Source: Leucocoprinus leucothites (taxonomy: Eukaryota > Basidiomycota > Agaricomycetes > Agaricales > Agaricaceae). From it: 64,000 nt of DNA. A model generated the notes under the pieces. That model saw nothing but the letters and a program-made list of their open reading frames with translations. It was not told the origin of the DNA and did not search any database. Position numbers and translations under genes: made by a program. Positions 32,164 to 43,618 of the stretch are shown here, piece after piece (within the stretch, counting starts at the first letter, position 1; every line of letters begins with the position of its first letter). The DNA lies in the NCBI GenBank assembly GCA_013368445.1, contig JAACJO010000027.1, positions 124,001 through 188,000 of the forward strand. Reading direction: 5' to 3'.

Positions 32164-34406
32164 AGGTATGGAGCATTAGGAATATGCATGTGTTATATAA
32201 GTAGTCCAGTACCAAAATGTCAAGGGGAATTATGATGACAACATGGATTTCTGAGGTAAAGTAGCTCCTAGGGAAGTTTCAGACAGGGCTAGTGAACATT
32301 TCCTAGGAACTAAAATGTTGAAAAAATCATTGTATAATATTTAATTACAAGTTATTTATTTTTTTGACAAAAGTTGCTCAAAATGTCATATTAAACCATT
32401 TAGCAAAGGTCAAGAGGCAGTGAGGCTCTGCAAAATGCGATATTTTGCCACTTACATAATACAATCATGTGATATCTAGAGTGTCAGAAAGGCAAAAGAA
32501 AATGGGAAAGAAATATCCAAAAATTGCAAAAAACCACTCAAGTTACATGGGAAATCATTCAAAGGCAAATTGGGCATGACTAAGGAACCTAGTCAGGGCA
32601 AACCAGCAGAAAAGTCCACCCCAAAACTCAATTTCTAGTCCTTTAGATCATAGAATGGACTCCTACTCTCCTTCTGTAGTGGATCTTCAGCCTTCTGTTG
32701 TTCCAGAGCCAGCTTCTGAGTCATCTGGCTGTGATGGAGGTGTCTACAGTGGTGCTGATGGGTCAGAGGGTGACAGAGATGAGGAGGAATGTGAAGAGAT
32801 ACCAACAGAAAGTGAGGTTCAGAAGTTTGCAGCCACCATGCAGGCAGTGTTTCAGGTCACATTTTGAGCGGAAATGGAGGCCCCGGGGAATAAACCAAAA
32901 TGCCCTCAACATTATACTGGAAACTCTGCAAGAACAAAGCAACATTATGCTACAAAACAATGAAAATTAGCCAAGAAAGGTCAAGGGATGATTGATCAAT
33001 TCCTTACCTCTCCTGAAGCTCAAAGCGAAGCTCAGGGCAGCCAGATCGTCGAAGACAATGTCCCAGATAGTAAAGAAGAGTATATTGAAAAGATTGAGGT
33101 TGAGGACGAGATGGAGGAGCATCAAGAACACATTTTTGGTCTGGAGGAGAATGATGTGAGTTACAATGAGTTTTCTACCCATATTGAACTCACCACTGTC
33201 TAGGAACCCAAGAATGCAACGGATACCATTGAAACAATCCTTCAGCAATGGGATAAGCATGTCCTAGAGGCTAGAAACACTGTTAGAAATCTTTTACAAG
33301 ACATAAAACATCGAAACATACCTCTTGATGACAGCCCAAAGTCGCAGGCAGACTGGTCCTTGAACCAGATGTTCTACAAGGACTTTCCAGCACTCCAGCA
33401 AGCAAAGGGCAAGCTTACCTCCCTATCTAAGGACAAAAGGCTTGCCCCTCTCACCCAAACTTGCCTCCTATCCATGACTGCCACCCTCAACTTCTATCTT
33501 GATGTAGAGCTCAGCTACAGCTAGCATGAGATATCAGTTCTTGCTACTAAAGCTGCATGCCAAAGTATCAGTCATGCACAAACCATAAGAACATGGATAT
33601 ACAATTACTTGCACAATGGAGAACTTCCACTCTATAATCATGGTGCTCCAACAACCCCATCAATTATTGATGATGAGGACTTCTCATTGGAACTTCAGTT
33701 ATATCATATCAAGAAGGAAAATGGTGGACACATACAAGCTGAAGACATTGTTGATTATGTCTCATTACTGGAGGTGTGAAGTCAATTTGGATCAAGAATT
33801 TCAAAAACCATCACCATCTGGACTATGCAACAACAGCTCCACTGACTAAGTTGGTGATACACCCAAAAGCAGAACAGAATGTACACTGATGGCCATGAGT
33901 AAGAGGATGTAGTTGAATACCAGGAGGGGTTTGTTGCCTGCTGGAAGACTGAATATGAGCCTCAAATGTTCATCTATGACAACAACAGTTACTTGAAAAC
34001 AAAGCCTAATGGTTTTCCAGTTCCACAAAGAGACCATTTCTGTATTGTCCCCTTAACACATGATGAATCAACCTTCTACCAAAACAATCAGAGAAAGACC
34101 AAGTGGTCACATCCAGGAGAGAAAACATCAACAGAGAGAAAGGGAGAGGGACCATTGGTGATAGTTTCAGAGTTTCTGTCACCTGATTGGGGCTGGTTGA
34201 CACATGAGGGAGAGTGCATACTATTTTTAGTCTTTTAATCTCAGAGGTTTCTGACAGCTTCTGAATAGAGAAGCTTGAATTTTCTTTCAGAAAGGGAAGA
34301 ACAGAGATGGGTATTTCAGTGGAGATGACCTCTTGGCTCAAGTTGATCATGCCATTGATATTTTTGAAGGCAAAACAAATGGCTTTATGACAGGACTTTG
34401 GCTTTT
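32164..34406 (+). mobile_element. DDE transposon copy B, 3' part replaced by gypsy-4
   Basis: The left terminus AGGTATGGAGC is preceded by TA. The first 30 bp differ from copy C at several positions, then 32195 to about 33638 matches copy C (reverse strand 42674-41233) with a single difference that I could find. From 33639 onwards identity falls to about 90%. At 34407, in the GLWLF of the catalytic core, the LTR of gypsy-4 cuts it. The remaining roughly 880 bp of the 3121-bp family length are absent. Confidence 0.88.
32505..34406 (+). pseudogene. Transposase of DDE transposon copy B, truncated
   Basis: The likely start is MGKKYPKIAKNHSSYMGNHS near 32503. An acidic segment follows (VYSGADGSEGDRDEEECEE), then FAATMQAVFQV and, after frame changes, KEEYIEKIEVEDEMEE. 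The middle part includes LNFYLDVELSYS and MFIYDNNSYLKTKPNGFPV (33966). It ends with GLWLF at 34406, just before the first catalytic DNAPSH motif seen in the other copies. No full catalytic domain is present. Confidence 0.75.
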
Positions 34407-36625
34407 TGTTACAATCTGTGATTGTGACCTCTTCAATTTGATCTCTGACTATTCTTTCAACTTCTGATTTCTGTGATTTTCATTATCTACTATTTCTATG
34501 AATATTTCACAGCCTGTTTCTGCTTATCATTCTATCCTTTTTCATTTGTGCTCATATTCATTTCTGCAATTCTATTTCTGTTTGTTGTTCTCCATTGTAT
34601 TGTGTCTGTCATTGTCTATTTATCTTTCATTTATCTGTTTATTCTCTTATCATCATGTTGTGAGTTTTGCAATATTTATGTGTTATTTGTCTGATCTTAT
34701 GTTATCTTAAATATGTTGCTACTAGCTCATGTATTACCCATTCTCAATATCAACTAAGATTCCACTCTGACTCTCTGTCCATTATTCCTTCAGTGTTGAA
34801 TTCCAATTCACACTGCCTGTTATCTTCCTCATAGACGAAATTGGTCAATGCAATATTGGAAGGGCATAGCATATATACTGAAGCCAATGACTGATCTCTC
34901 CATAACTTTTATGTGCTTAGTAGGCACTGGTAATTGGCATATCTTAATAGTATATTCAGAATCCCAACTTTTAGTATCATTCTCTTAATATGTCTACAAC
35001 TCTTACTTGCAATACTGCTCATACTCATGGTATTTCTGTCCAGAATCATCCACTTCCCTCTTGATGCACACCTTCTACATGTGGTAGAGGTGGTGCTCCT
35101 TCTACTCCTTGGTTTTCAGGTCCACCTCAAAATAGATATGAAGCTTTGTGTAGGACTATTCATGAGTCTAAAGAAGATGAACCCTAGGCTGAGCATGATC
35201 AGGTCAGTGTTGACCACAATGAAGACAACAAGGAAGAAGAGGAGAATAATGCACAAGAACTAGAGGGCAATACCCAAATTTTCAAACCTGAAGACTTGGG
35301 TCAGGATGATGAACATTTGGATAATGATGGTGCTAATGCAGGAGGTGGAGATGGTGATGGAGGTCCTCCTGATGATGATCCTGATGATGAAGGTGACCCA
35401 GAGGATGAGCCTGACAAGCCTCCTTATCACTGCCATCATTAAAACCCAGACCCTAAAGAATGATTCCTGAATATTATGGATTGTTTTGCAACTAACCTCA
35501 AAAATCACAACCATGCTCCCCAGCCTGTTGTTAAGATAGAACACATTAAGGCTAAAGAGCCCAATACATTTGATGGCTCCAAGCCTCAGAAACTAGATGA
35601 GTTCCTCTTTCAATGCTGCTTATATTTCAATACTAATACATTGCAATTTACTACAGAACATGTGAAGGTTAGCTTTGCAATGACCTTTCTCAAGGGACCT
35701 GCTCAGCAGCACTTTCAAACAGTTCTTCAAGTGGAGTATGACTAGGACATCATCTCCTGGTTTTAGGAATTTCAATTATTTGCAGATGAGTTGCATGAGA
35801 ATTTTGGGGCTCTTGATTATGACACAGAGGCAGTGGAGGAGTTGGAACACCTTCACATGGGTCATAATTGGACCATCACAAAGTATAATGTTGAGTTCTC
35901 ACAACCTGCTAGTATCTTGGGATAGCCCAACAACATCCTAGTCTACCACTATTATCAAGGCCTTCTGGATCACATTTCCAACATCATCTCCAGCTCTCCT
36001 ACTGGCAAATCCTCTTCCCTTGCTGATATGTGATGTCTCATTATGAAAATCAACAACAACTACTGGTCTCATGTCCATGAAAAGAAGCATACTGGTGAAA
36101 AACCAGATCAGTCTTTGACATGTCCTGATATATAGAACCAGCAGAATTAGCAGAACAAAAACAAAGGGAAGAACAACAACAATCACCAGCAGAATTCATT
36201 GCAGCAGTCCAACACACCTTCCAATCATCCTTCCAACAATCCTAAACTATCCCAGAAATCATCAAATCCTTCTTCCTCATCACAACCTTCCAACCCTCTT
36301 GCTGGAAAACTCAACAAGGACAGTAAGCTGACTGCTCAAGAGTGTCAGCATCACATTGAAAATGGGCAATGCTTATACTGTGGTGGAAACCACATGATTT
36401 GTGACTGTCCTTGCAAGAACAAGTCTGGTAATACCAGTAATAATTCTAATTCTGCTTCTTCTTCTAATGTGAACAAGTATAAAGGTCAAAAAGCCAAGGC
36501 CAACACAGACTCCAAGGATGCTCCACAACCTTTGGACTCTCAATCTGAGAGTTCAAAAAAATAGTGAGGCAATCCTCAGAACTCTGTGCAGGCTGAGGAT
36601 TGCATTGAACTCTTGATTCTGCTGT
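34407..36625 (+). mobile_element. Gypsy-4: 5' LTR and gag of a truncated Ty3/gypsy element
   Basis: A full LTR (34407-34949, TGTTACAATCTGTG to ATATCTTAATA, 543 bp) is followed by a gag ORF. The sequence stops resembling a gypsy polyprotein after QAEDCIELLIL near 36620. The LTR matches the solo LTR at 21654-22200. Protease, pol and 3' LTR are absent, and no target duplication can be tested. Confidence 0.78.
34990..36563 (+). pseudogene. Gypsy-4 gag
   Basis: Gag starts near 34990 (MSTTLTCNTAHTHG), passes an acidic, Asp/Gly-rich segment (about 35270-35430), then the capsid-like part EPNTFDGSKPQKLDEFLFQC and FAMTFLKGPAQQHFQ (35476-35745). The C-terminal part is Asn/Ser/Gln-rich and holds a zinc knuckle CLYCGGNHMICDC, CX2CX3HX4C, near 36370-36410. 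The same architecture is seen in gypsy-5 at 57712-58983, including the shared SDPQKLN/SKPQKLD motif. Several stops at Trp and Arg positions interrupt the frame. Confidence 0.78.
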
Positions 36626-37065
36626 GATTGGAAAATTAGTTTATCATCACCTTGGACTCACCTTTATAGTCACTAGGACTGTGTATTTGTAGTCTCTTAA
36701 GATTGCATAGATAACACTGTCTTCCAAGTATTTACCCTTAGGTCTGGTATTCTTCAGAGATATGTCTATTCTTCTGGCAAATTTCTCCCTTCCATGCATC
36801 TACCCTCAGGTCTGGTATCTTGTTTGAGATTCAGGTTCAATGACCTTAGCTCTCACAAGTCTCCAAATGTTTTAAGAGCATGGGTAATTGTTCAGATTAA
36901 TAGGAGTGATCCACAACTATTCCACTAGTTGGCAACATGTGTCAACCCTCTCTTTGTTGTTATGCACAATAGTTTTGAGACAGCTTGTGCAATAACCACA
37001 ATAACCCAAATTGACAGTGTTTGAAGCATTGTTGGGTTCCTGGGCAAAGTAACAGCTCTGTGCTA
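36626..37065. other. Unassigned spacer with a partial 68-bp tandem repeat
   Basis: No ORF or element end is recognised. TACCCTTAGGTCTGGTAT (36733-36750) recurs as TACCCTCAGGTCTGGTAT (36801-36818), 68 bp on, with weaker similarity around it. This is the flank into which DDE copy C inserted. Confidence 0.4.
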
Positions 37066-39006
37066 AGATAGGAGACACCAGGATCTAGCACCTTATGTAA
37101 GCTGAAATGATAGATGCCAAAAGTGGGAAAATATTTGATTTCATGATTTTGATGAGTGCCAAATATGACAAGAGCCTAATAGCATCTGCATACTTCTCTA
37201 TATACTCTTCTTGGAGCTTCTTGACAAGCTCTGGAGGTAGCATGTAGTGGCCATGATATTTTTTATTTGCCCACACAGCTCCAGGACCTGCCAGATTCTG
37301 AGAATAAGCATTGAAGAAATGGGCAGCACAGTTTGCATAGCTACACAGAAGCATCAGTGAATAACCAGTATGATCTGATTGTCATTCATACCATCAGATT
37401 TGAAGTAGAGGAATATTATCAAGGCAATCTTTCATCACAGCTTCCATTTCATCAATGTTTTCAGTCTTGGGTAAATTCCTATAGTGGAGTTTGGCTGCCC
37501 CCCAATACTGCTCAATAAAGTTGAGCTTGCAATGATACTTGGCATAAAAGTCACATATCTGACCACAAAAAATAATGAGCTCCTTGAGGTGGGATTTTTG
37601 ATTGACAAAATCTGGTGGATTGAAGAGGAGCTGGCAGTAACAACAACCAGTATGGCCTTTTTCATATTTAAATCCTTCACATTGGGCTTGAAGATCTCCA
37701 GAGGATGGCCAAAGCCCTTGCTCTTTAATAATGAGAGCTATACCCTTAAACAAGCCAGGCATTGTTGGGTAATCATCATCAAAATAAAGATCCTGATGCA
37801 TTATCACACCACTCTTCTTGAATGACATTGAGCACATCTTTGGGCCATTCTTGTGGTGCTACCAAGACTCATGTGGGTTCTTTGGCATCTGTTGTGCTGA
37901 AAGGGCATCAGGTGCATGACATTGATGACTTGGGGCATTATCAAAAAGCCAAAGTCCTGTCATAAAGCCATTTGTTTTGCCTTCAAAAATATCAATGGCA
38001 TGATCAACTTGAGCCAAGAGGTCATCTCCACTGAAATACCCATCTCTGTTCTTCCCTGCCCAAAAGAAAATTCAAGCTTCTCTGTTCAGAAGCTGTCAGA
38101 AACCTCTGAGATTAAAAGACTAAAAATAGTATGCACTCTCCCTCATGTGTCAACCAGCCCCATTCAGGTGACAGAAACTCTGAAATCATCACTGATGGTC
38201 CCTCTCCCTTTCTCTCCATCAAAGTTTTCTCTCTTAGATGTGACCACTTGGTCTTTCTCTGATCATTTTGGTAGAAGGTTGATTCATCATGTATTAAGGA
38301 GACAATGCAGAAACAGCCTCTTTGTGGAACTGGAAAACCATTAGGTTTTGTTTTTAAGTCACCATTGTTGTCATAGATGAACATTCAAGGCTCATATTCA
38401 GTCTTCTAGTGGGCAACAAACCCCTTCTTGTATTCAACTATGGCCTCTTGCTCATGACTGTTGATGTACATTCCATTCTGCTTTTAGGTGTATTGCCAGC
38501 TTAGTCAATGAAGCCATCATTGCATGGTCTGGATGGTGATGTTTTTCGAAACTCTTGATCCAAATTGACTTCACACCTCCAGTAATGAGACATAATCAAC
38601 AATTCCTTCAGCTTGTATGTGTCCACCATTTGCCTTCTCAATAAGATATAACTGAAGTTCCAATGATAAGTCCTCATCATCAATGATTGATAGGGTTATT
38701 GGGGTACTGTAATTACAGTTGACTTTTTCATAATGCATACAACTATATTACATAATTTTCATAATGTATCACTTTCACCCCTTCACTATGCTGGAGAGTA
38801 TAAAAATTGAATATTGCATAATGCATAGCATTTTTGGGGGTTGTGCAGTATCATATGAAGAGATTTTGAGGCTCATTGGGAATAAAATATGAAGAATCAA
38901 GGGTCAGTGTTTCCCCAGTGTGAGGTTGTTAGGGTGTTTTCACCACCAATGAGACCTCACCAGCCAACTTGAAAACCTTGACCTCTTCCCAGGCCATACA
39001 AACTAT

Positions 39007-40330
39007 GTGTCAAAAAAGGCCAAACCTAATCCAAATGCACCCAAAACTCCAGCACAGTCTTCTCAGGCAAAGAAGAGATGCATCAATCTTATATTACATG
39101 ACTGGATGATAGTCCTTGTATTTGTCAATGAACACCCAGATATGACACAGCAACAAGTGGCAAATCATTTTGCAACATTGTATGAAGATGCCTTGACCTT
39201 TAGTCAAGAAACCCTCTCTTATAGATAAAACAATGTCCTAGTTTGATTGCACATATCAACAAAACCCCAAATGCCCTGTCATCGAAGCGACCTCATATTG
39301 TCACATGCCTAGATGTGGAAAGAGCCCTATTTTTGTGGGTCAAGCATATGGAGGAGAAGGAAGAGCATGTTTCTGGGCCAATGCTTGTCACAAAGCAGTA
39401 GAAGATTGAGGACCAATTTGATGTCCCACAAGCTGAGTGACTGCAAAGTGACTCATGGGTCAGCTTATTCTGTGCAAATTACAAGATCAAAGAATATCAA
39501 TGTCATGGAGAAGCAGGATCAGTTGACCTCCTTGCCATTGAGAAGGAGCAATAGAGGGTCCAGAAGATTACAGACTGCTATAAACCCCAGGATCAATTCA
39601 ATTTCAATAAGACTGGCTTCTTTCCTTAGTAAGTCTTGTGTCTTTAATACAATTTGAATTTTGGAGAATTTTAACAATCTCCTTAGTGCTCCTCCTGAGC
39701 ATGGGCTTGCAACACAACAAATGAGTGGAAAGAAGAAGGACAAGTTCCAGATCTCAGTTGGAGTTACATATAATGCAGATAGCAGTGAGAAGCTTCCTTT
39801 ATTTATTATAGGAAAGTCAAGGTGGCCTAAGGCTTTCTGTAGAAAGACACCAGGTGAACAAGGATCCTATTATTAGAATAATTCAAAGGCTTAGATGACC
39901 AAGAAAATATTCAAGGAGTAAGCTTTTGAAACTTGTTTCTTCTTCATTTACTGAGCACTGAGTTTTTATTCAGATGGATAAAGCAGCTTGATATCCAAAT
40001 GAGAAGATTAAACCACCACATCCTCCTTCTCATTGATGGGTTTAGTGCTCATTACATTAATTATAAGCCTTAGCACATCCAAATAGAATATTTTGGGCCA
40101 AATATAACCTCTCATGTTCAGCCATGTGATGCTGGAATTATTTGGTATCTCAAGACCCACTATCAATAAGCATTTTTCAAATGAGCTATTGATATAAATG
40201 AAGCTAATGAATGTGACATTCATAAAATCAATATCTATGAGGCAATGCTTATGATACAGGAGGCATGGAATGAAATCACAGCTGAGACAATTGAGCACTA
40301 CTAGATACACACTCATATCCAGCCTACTTT
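39007..40330 (+). pseudogene. Pogo/Tigger-like transposase
   Basis: The N-terminal HTH is CINLILHDWMIVLVFVNEHP with QVANHFATLYED. The CENP-B type second HTH reads ALFLWVKHMEEKEEHVSGPM (39320-39380). The DDE_1 core follows: NFNKTGFF (family NFDETG, with Asp-Glu changed to Asn-Lys), PPEHGLATQQMSGKKKDKF, VTYNADSSEKLPLFIIGKSR, and after a broken stretch (about 39880-40060) IQIEYFGPNITSHVQPCDAGI and EAMLMIQEAWNEITAETIEHY. It is broken by stops and at least two frameshifts. The protein would bind the terminal repeats and cut at TA, but this copy cannot. Confidence 0.85.
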
Positions 40331-40489
40331 AGGCTTACAATCCACTACTCCAAGTCCATGATCTATCACTACTATGCAGTCCAATGAGCTCTCAGCCATG
40401 GCTTAGTCTCTACTATCTCTGTGTGCTTGGGATATCATCTGAGGGTTTGCAGTGTCATCCTTGACCATGCTGGAAGCCCAGGAGAAGTT

Positions 40490-40961
40490 GTAAGAGATGC
40501 TAGGGAATGCATACAAGGAGGGAGAGTGGACACCTGCATTCAATCTTGTGTTTCATGCTGAAGAGAACATTGACCAAGCCCTAGAAGAGATCAATGTAAT
40601 GGCCAACTCTTTGGAGTGCTTGAGCACCAAAGAACCCAAATGCCAGATCCTTAAAGATGTACCAGAGTCACAACAGCTCAAATAGCTTGAGAACAACCCC
40701 CTTGCACAAGTTGATGAACTCAAAACACAATGTTGTATCATTGGAGCTCCTTTTACACTTGAAGAGATGTTGAATCCTGTAGAGGAGAGAGAAGTTGGGG
40801 AATTAGAGTATGTTTTTGAGGGAGGTGATGCAGAAATAGTGCAGAAGATCAAGGATGAGTTTGCTGGAGTGTCAGAGAATGCTGTGGAGGTGGAGGAGTC
40901 AGATGATGAGAGTGGAGATGATGATCAAGCTCACAAAGTTTCAAGGGCACAAGTAGTGTAG
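40490..40961 (+). pseudogene. Acidic C-terminal segment of the pogo element
   Basis: Open frames 40497-40685 and 40767-40961 encode an acidic segment (EENIDQALEEINVMA; EEREVGELEYVFEGGDAEIV; VEVEESDDESGDDDQ) before the right terminal repeat. It is probably the transposase C-terminal tail after the catalytic core, as acidic tails are usual in pogo-type proteins. An independent ORF is possible. No domain is recognised. Confidence 0.45.
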
Positions 40962-42730
40962 ATGTGCCATCAGATGGAGAGCCTTTGTCTCAGCCATAGT
41001 AGCACATACACAAATTCCCTTGGTCTTCTTTGATATCTCCACAAGTATAGGGCTCATTTGACAAAGGATATGCTGCAAAGTGCAAAGCAGATGACACTTG
41101 ATAGATTCTTTTGATCATGTGTTATTTTTGTCACATAGTAACACACCGGTGCTTATATATGGTCTTGCATAAATGTCATTATGCATTTGAATTTCTGCTC
41201 TCTGATATTATGCATTATGAAAAAGTCAACTGTATAGAGTGGAAGTTCTCCATTGTGCAAGTAATTGTATATCCATGTTCTTATGGTTTGTGCATGACTG
41301 ATACTTTGGCATGCAGCTTTAGTAGCAAGAACTGATATCTCATGCTAGCTGTAGCTGAGCTCTACATCAAGATAGAAGTTGAGGGTGGCAGTCATGGATA
41401 GGAGGCAAGTTTGGGTGAGAGGGGCAAGCCTTTTGTCCTTAGATAGGGAGGTAAGCTTGCCCTTTGCTTGCTGGAGTGCTGGAAAGTCCTTGTAGAACAT
41501 CTGGTTCAAGGACCAGTCTGCCTGCGACTTTGGGCTGTCATCAAGAGGTATGTTTCGATGTTTTATGTCTTGTAAAAGATTTCTAACAGTGTTTCTAGCC
41601 TCTAGGACATGCTTATCCCATTGCTGAAGGATTGTTTCAATGGTATCCGTTGCATTCTTGGGTTCCTAGACAGTGGTGAGTTCAATATGGGTAGAAAACT
41701 CATTGTAACTCACATCATTCTCCTCCAGACCAAAAATGTGTTCTAGATGCTCCTCCATCTCGTCCTCAACCTCAATCTTTTCAATATACTCTTCTTTACT
41801 ATCTGGGACATTGTCTTCGACGATCTGGCTGCCCTGAGCTTCGCTTTGAGCTTCAGGAGAGGTAAGGAATTGATCAATCATCCCTTGACCTTTCTTGGCT
41901 AATTTTCATTGTTTTGTAGCATAATGTTGCTTTGTTCTTGCAGAGTTTCCAGTATAATGTTGAGGGCATTTTGGTTTATTCCCCGGGGCCTCCATTTCCG
42001 CTCAAAATGTGACCTGAAACACTGCCTGCATGGTGGCTGCAAACTTCTGAACCTCACTTTCTGTTGGTATCTCTTCACATTCCTCCTCATCTCTGTCACC
42101 CTCTGACCCATCAGCACCACTGTAGACACCTCCATCACAGCCAGATGACTCAGAAGCTGGCTCTGGAACAACAGAAGGCTGAAGATCCACTACAGAAGGA
42201 GAGTAGGAGTCCATTCTATGATCTAAAGGACTAGAAATTGAGTTTTGGGGTGGACTTTTCTGCTGGTTTGCCCTGACTAGGTTCCTTAGTCATGCCCAAT
42301 TTGCCTTTGAATGATTTCCCATGTAACTTGAGTGGTTTTTTGCAATTTTTGGATATTTCTTTCCCATTTTCTTTTGCCTTTCTGACACTCTAGATATCAC
42401 ATGATTGTATTATGTAAGTGGCAAAATATCGCATTTTGCAGAGCCTCACTGCCTCTTGACCTTTGCTAAATGGTTTAATATGACATTTTGAGCAACTTTT
42501 GTCAAAAAAATAAATAACTTGTAATTAAATATTATACAATGATTTTTTCAACATTTTAGTTCCTAGGAAATGTTCACTAGCCCTGTCTGAAACTTCCCTA
42601 GGAGCTACTTTACCTCAGAAATCCATGTTGTCATCATAATTCCCCTTGACATTTTGGTACTGGACTACTTATATGACATATGTGTGTTCCTGATGTCCCA
42701 TACCTTATCTAATTTAACCAATATTACAAT

Positions 42731-42872
42731 TAGAGAGAATAAAGATGAAAGTGAGGGAAAGGAAAAGGAGGGGACATCTAGAGAGGGTGGAGGAGAGGGA
42801 GAGGAGGGAGGAAAGAAGAGAGAGGGCAAAGGACAGAGAAGGGAGGAGAGAGAGGGTAGAGTAGAAAGCAAA
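42731..42872 (+). repeat. Polypurine tract, about 140 bp
   Basis: The plus strand is almost uninterrupted A and G (GAGGGAAAGGAAAAGGAGGG and similar) between the right end of DDE copy C and a foldback element. Such tracts can form triplex DNA. The open frames on both strands reflect composition only. Confidence 0.75.
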
Positions 42873-43264
42873 CTCTGGTTCTGAAGTTCAACATATTCAC
42901 ATGATCATGTGATGCCTCTGCTTGAGCCAACATACCCTAACCCTAAATTGATAGAAGTCATGTGCTTGAGTACTGCCTGGGCAGGAGCTAACAGGTACTT
43001 ATTTGATCATGTGACTCAGCCACTCTTCTTCAGAGCCTATTGTTTGAATTCTTTGAGCTCTAGGAAATATGTTTAGCTCATCGAATTTACCTGAGAAGCT
43101 TGTTTATAACATATATAGTTCAGAAATTAACTGCCCAAGCAGTGCCCAGGCAGTACTCAAGCATATGACTTCCATCAATTTAGGGTTAGGGCATGTTGGC
43201 ACAAGCAGAGACATCACATGATCATGTGAATATGTTGAACTTCAAAACCAGAGTTTGCTTTCTA
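42862..43264. mobile_element. Foldback element 1, arms of 122 bp with telomere-like repeats
   Basis: The left arm 42862-42983 and right arm 43143-43264 are inverted copies of equal length, differing at about nine positions, separated by 159 bp. Each arm contains a two-unit telomere-like motif, CCCTAACCCTAAA at 42935-42947 and its complement at 43179-43191, and a palindromic CACATGATCATGTG. No ORF is present. Confidence 0.75.
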
Positions 43265-43380
43265 TACACTCAACACTTCTCCTTGCCTTTAAACTTTTAT
43301 CTCACTCAAGTAACTTGTAGCAGAGGTATATTCTACTCTTTTATCATCAAGAGCCACTTATATATATATATCATGTAGGA

Positions 43381-43618
43381 GGTCAACCAGGTGGGTTGGG
43401 AAGGTAAAAGAGTGAGGTTGGAAGGAGAGGTTGGAAGGAGAGTGAGGTTGGGAGGACAGGTTGGAAGGACAGGTTGAGAGGAGAGTGAGGTTGGAAGAAT
43501 AGCCATGTTGGGAGGAGCAGTTGGGAGGAGAGTGAGGTTGGGAGAAGAGCTATGTTGGGAGGAGAGTGAGGTTGGGCAAGCAAGAGAATGAGGTTGAGAG
43601 GACAAGAGAGTGAGGTTG
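43381..43618 (+). repeat. G/A-rich minisatellite
   Basis: An irregular tandem array with units close to GAGAGTGAGGTTGGGAGGA and variants (GGTTGGAAGGACA, GCTATGTTGGGA). The plus strand is nearly free of C. Roughly twelve units of 17-22 bp. The minus-strand ORFs that cross it (Pro/Ser/Leu repeats) follow from the repeat and are not genes. Confidence 0.8.

Larger units (their letters stand above)
38716..41232 (+). mobile_element. Pogo-type transposon, complete, in DDE copy C
   Basis: The 2517-bp element has perfect 23-bp terminal inverted repeats starting CAGTTGACTTTTTCATAATG and TA on both sides. Copy B of the host transposon shows the uninterrupted site (CTCTATAAT near 33632-33638), so this is a clean insertion with TA duplication. 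It carries a degenerate pogo/Tigger transposase on the plus strand and an acidic downstream segment. Confidence 0.93.
37085..42200 (-). pseudogene. Transposase of DDE transposon copy C
   Basis: From the right: an acidic N-terminal segment (42214-42002, same 70 residues as copy B), KEEYIEKIEVEDEMEEH (41881-41666), then the pogo insertion. The protein continues with MFIYDNNGDLKTKPNGFPV (38384). The catalytic part includes a DNAPSH region near 37950, LYFDDDYPTMPGLFKGIAL, GHTGCCYCQLLF and YHCKLNFIEQYWGAAKLHYRN, the last with the catalytic Glu (37837-37394). The C-terminus AAHFFNAYSQNLAGPGAVW ends near 37085. Stops and frame shifts break it. Of the three copies it preserves the catalytic half best. 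Confidence 0.78.
37066..42705 (-). mobile_element. DDE transposon copy C, full length, interrupted by a pogo element
   Basis: The ends are AGATAGGAGACACC (left) and ACATACCT-type sequence reading in at the right (42705), each flanked by TA (37064-37065 and 42706-42707). Removing the pogo element (38716-41232) and one TA leaves 3121 bp, identical to the net length of copy A. The coding strand is minus. Part of it is nearly identical to copy B in inverted orientation. Confidence 0.9.

Noticed and set aside
34473..34710. Hydrophobic plus-strand ORFs (IFIIYYFYEYFTACFCLSFY), also at 21756-22085
   Set aside because: Both lie within copies of the same LTR; T-rich LTR sequence gives apparent membrane segments.
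43381..43618. CRISPR-like array
   Set aside because: Units are irregular, contiguous and without unique spacers; the context is eukaryotic.
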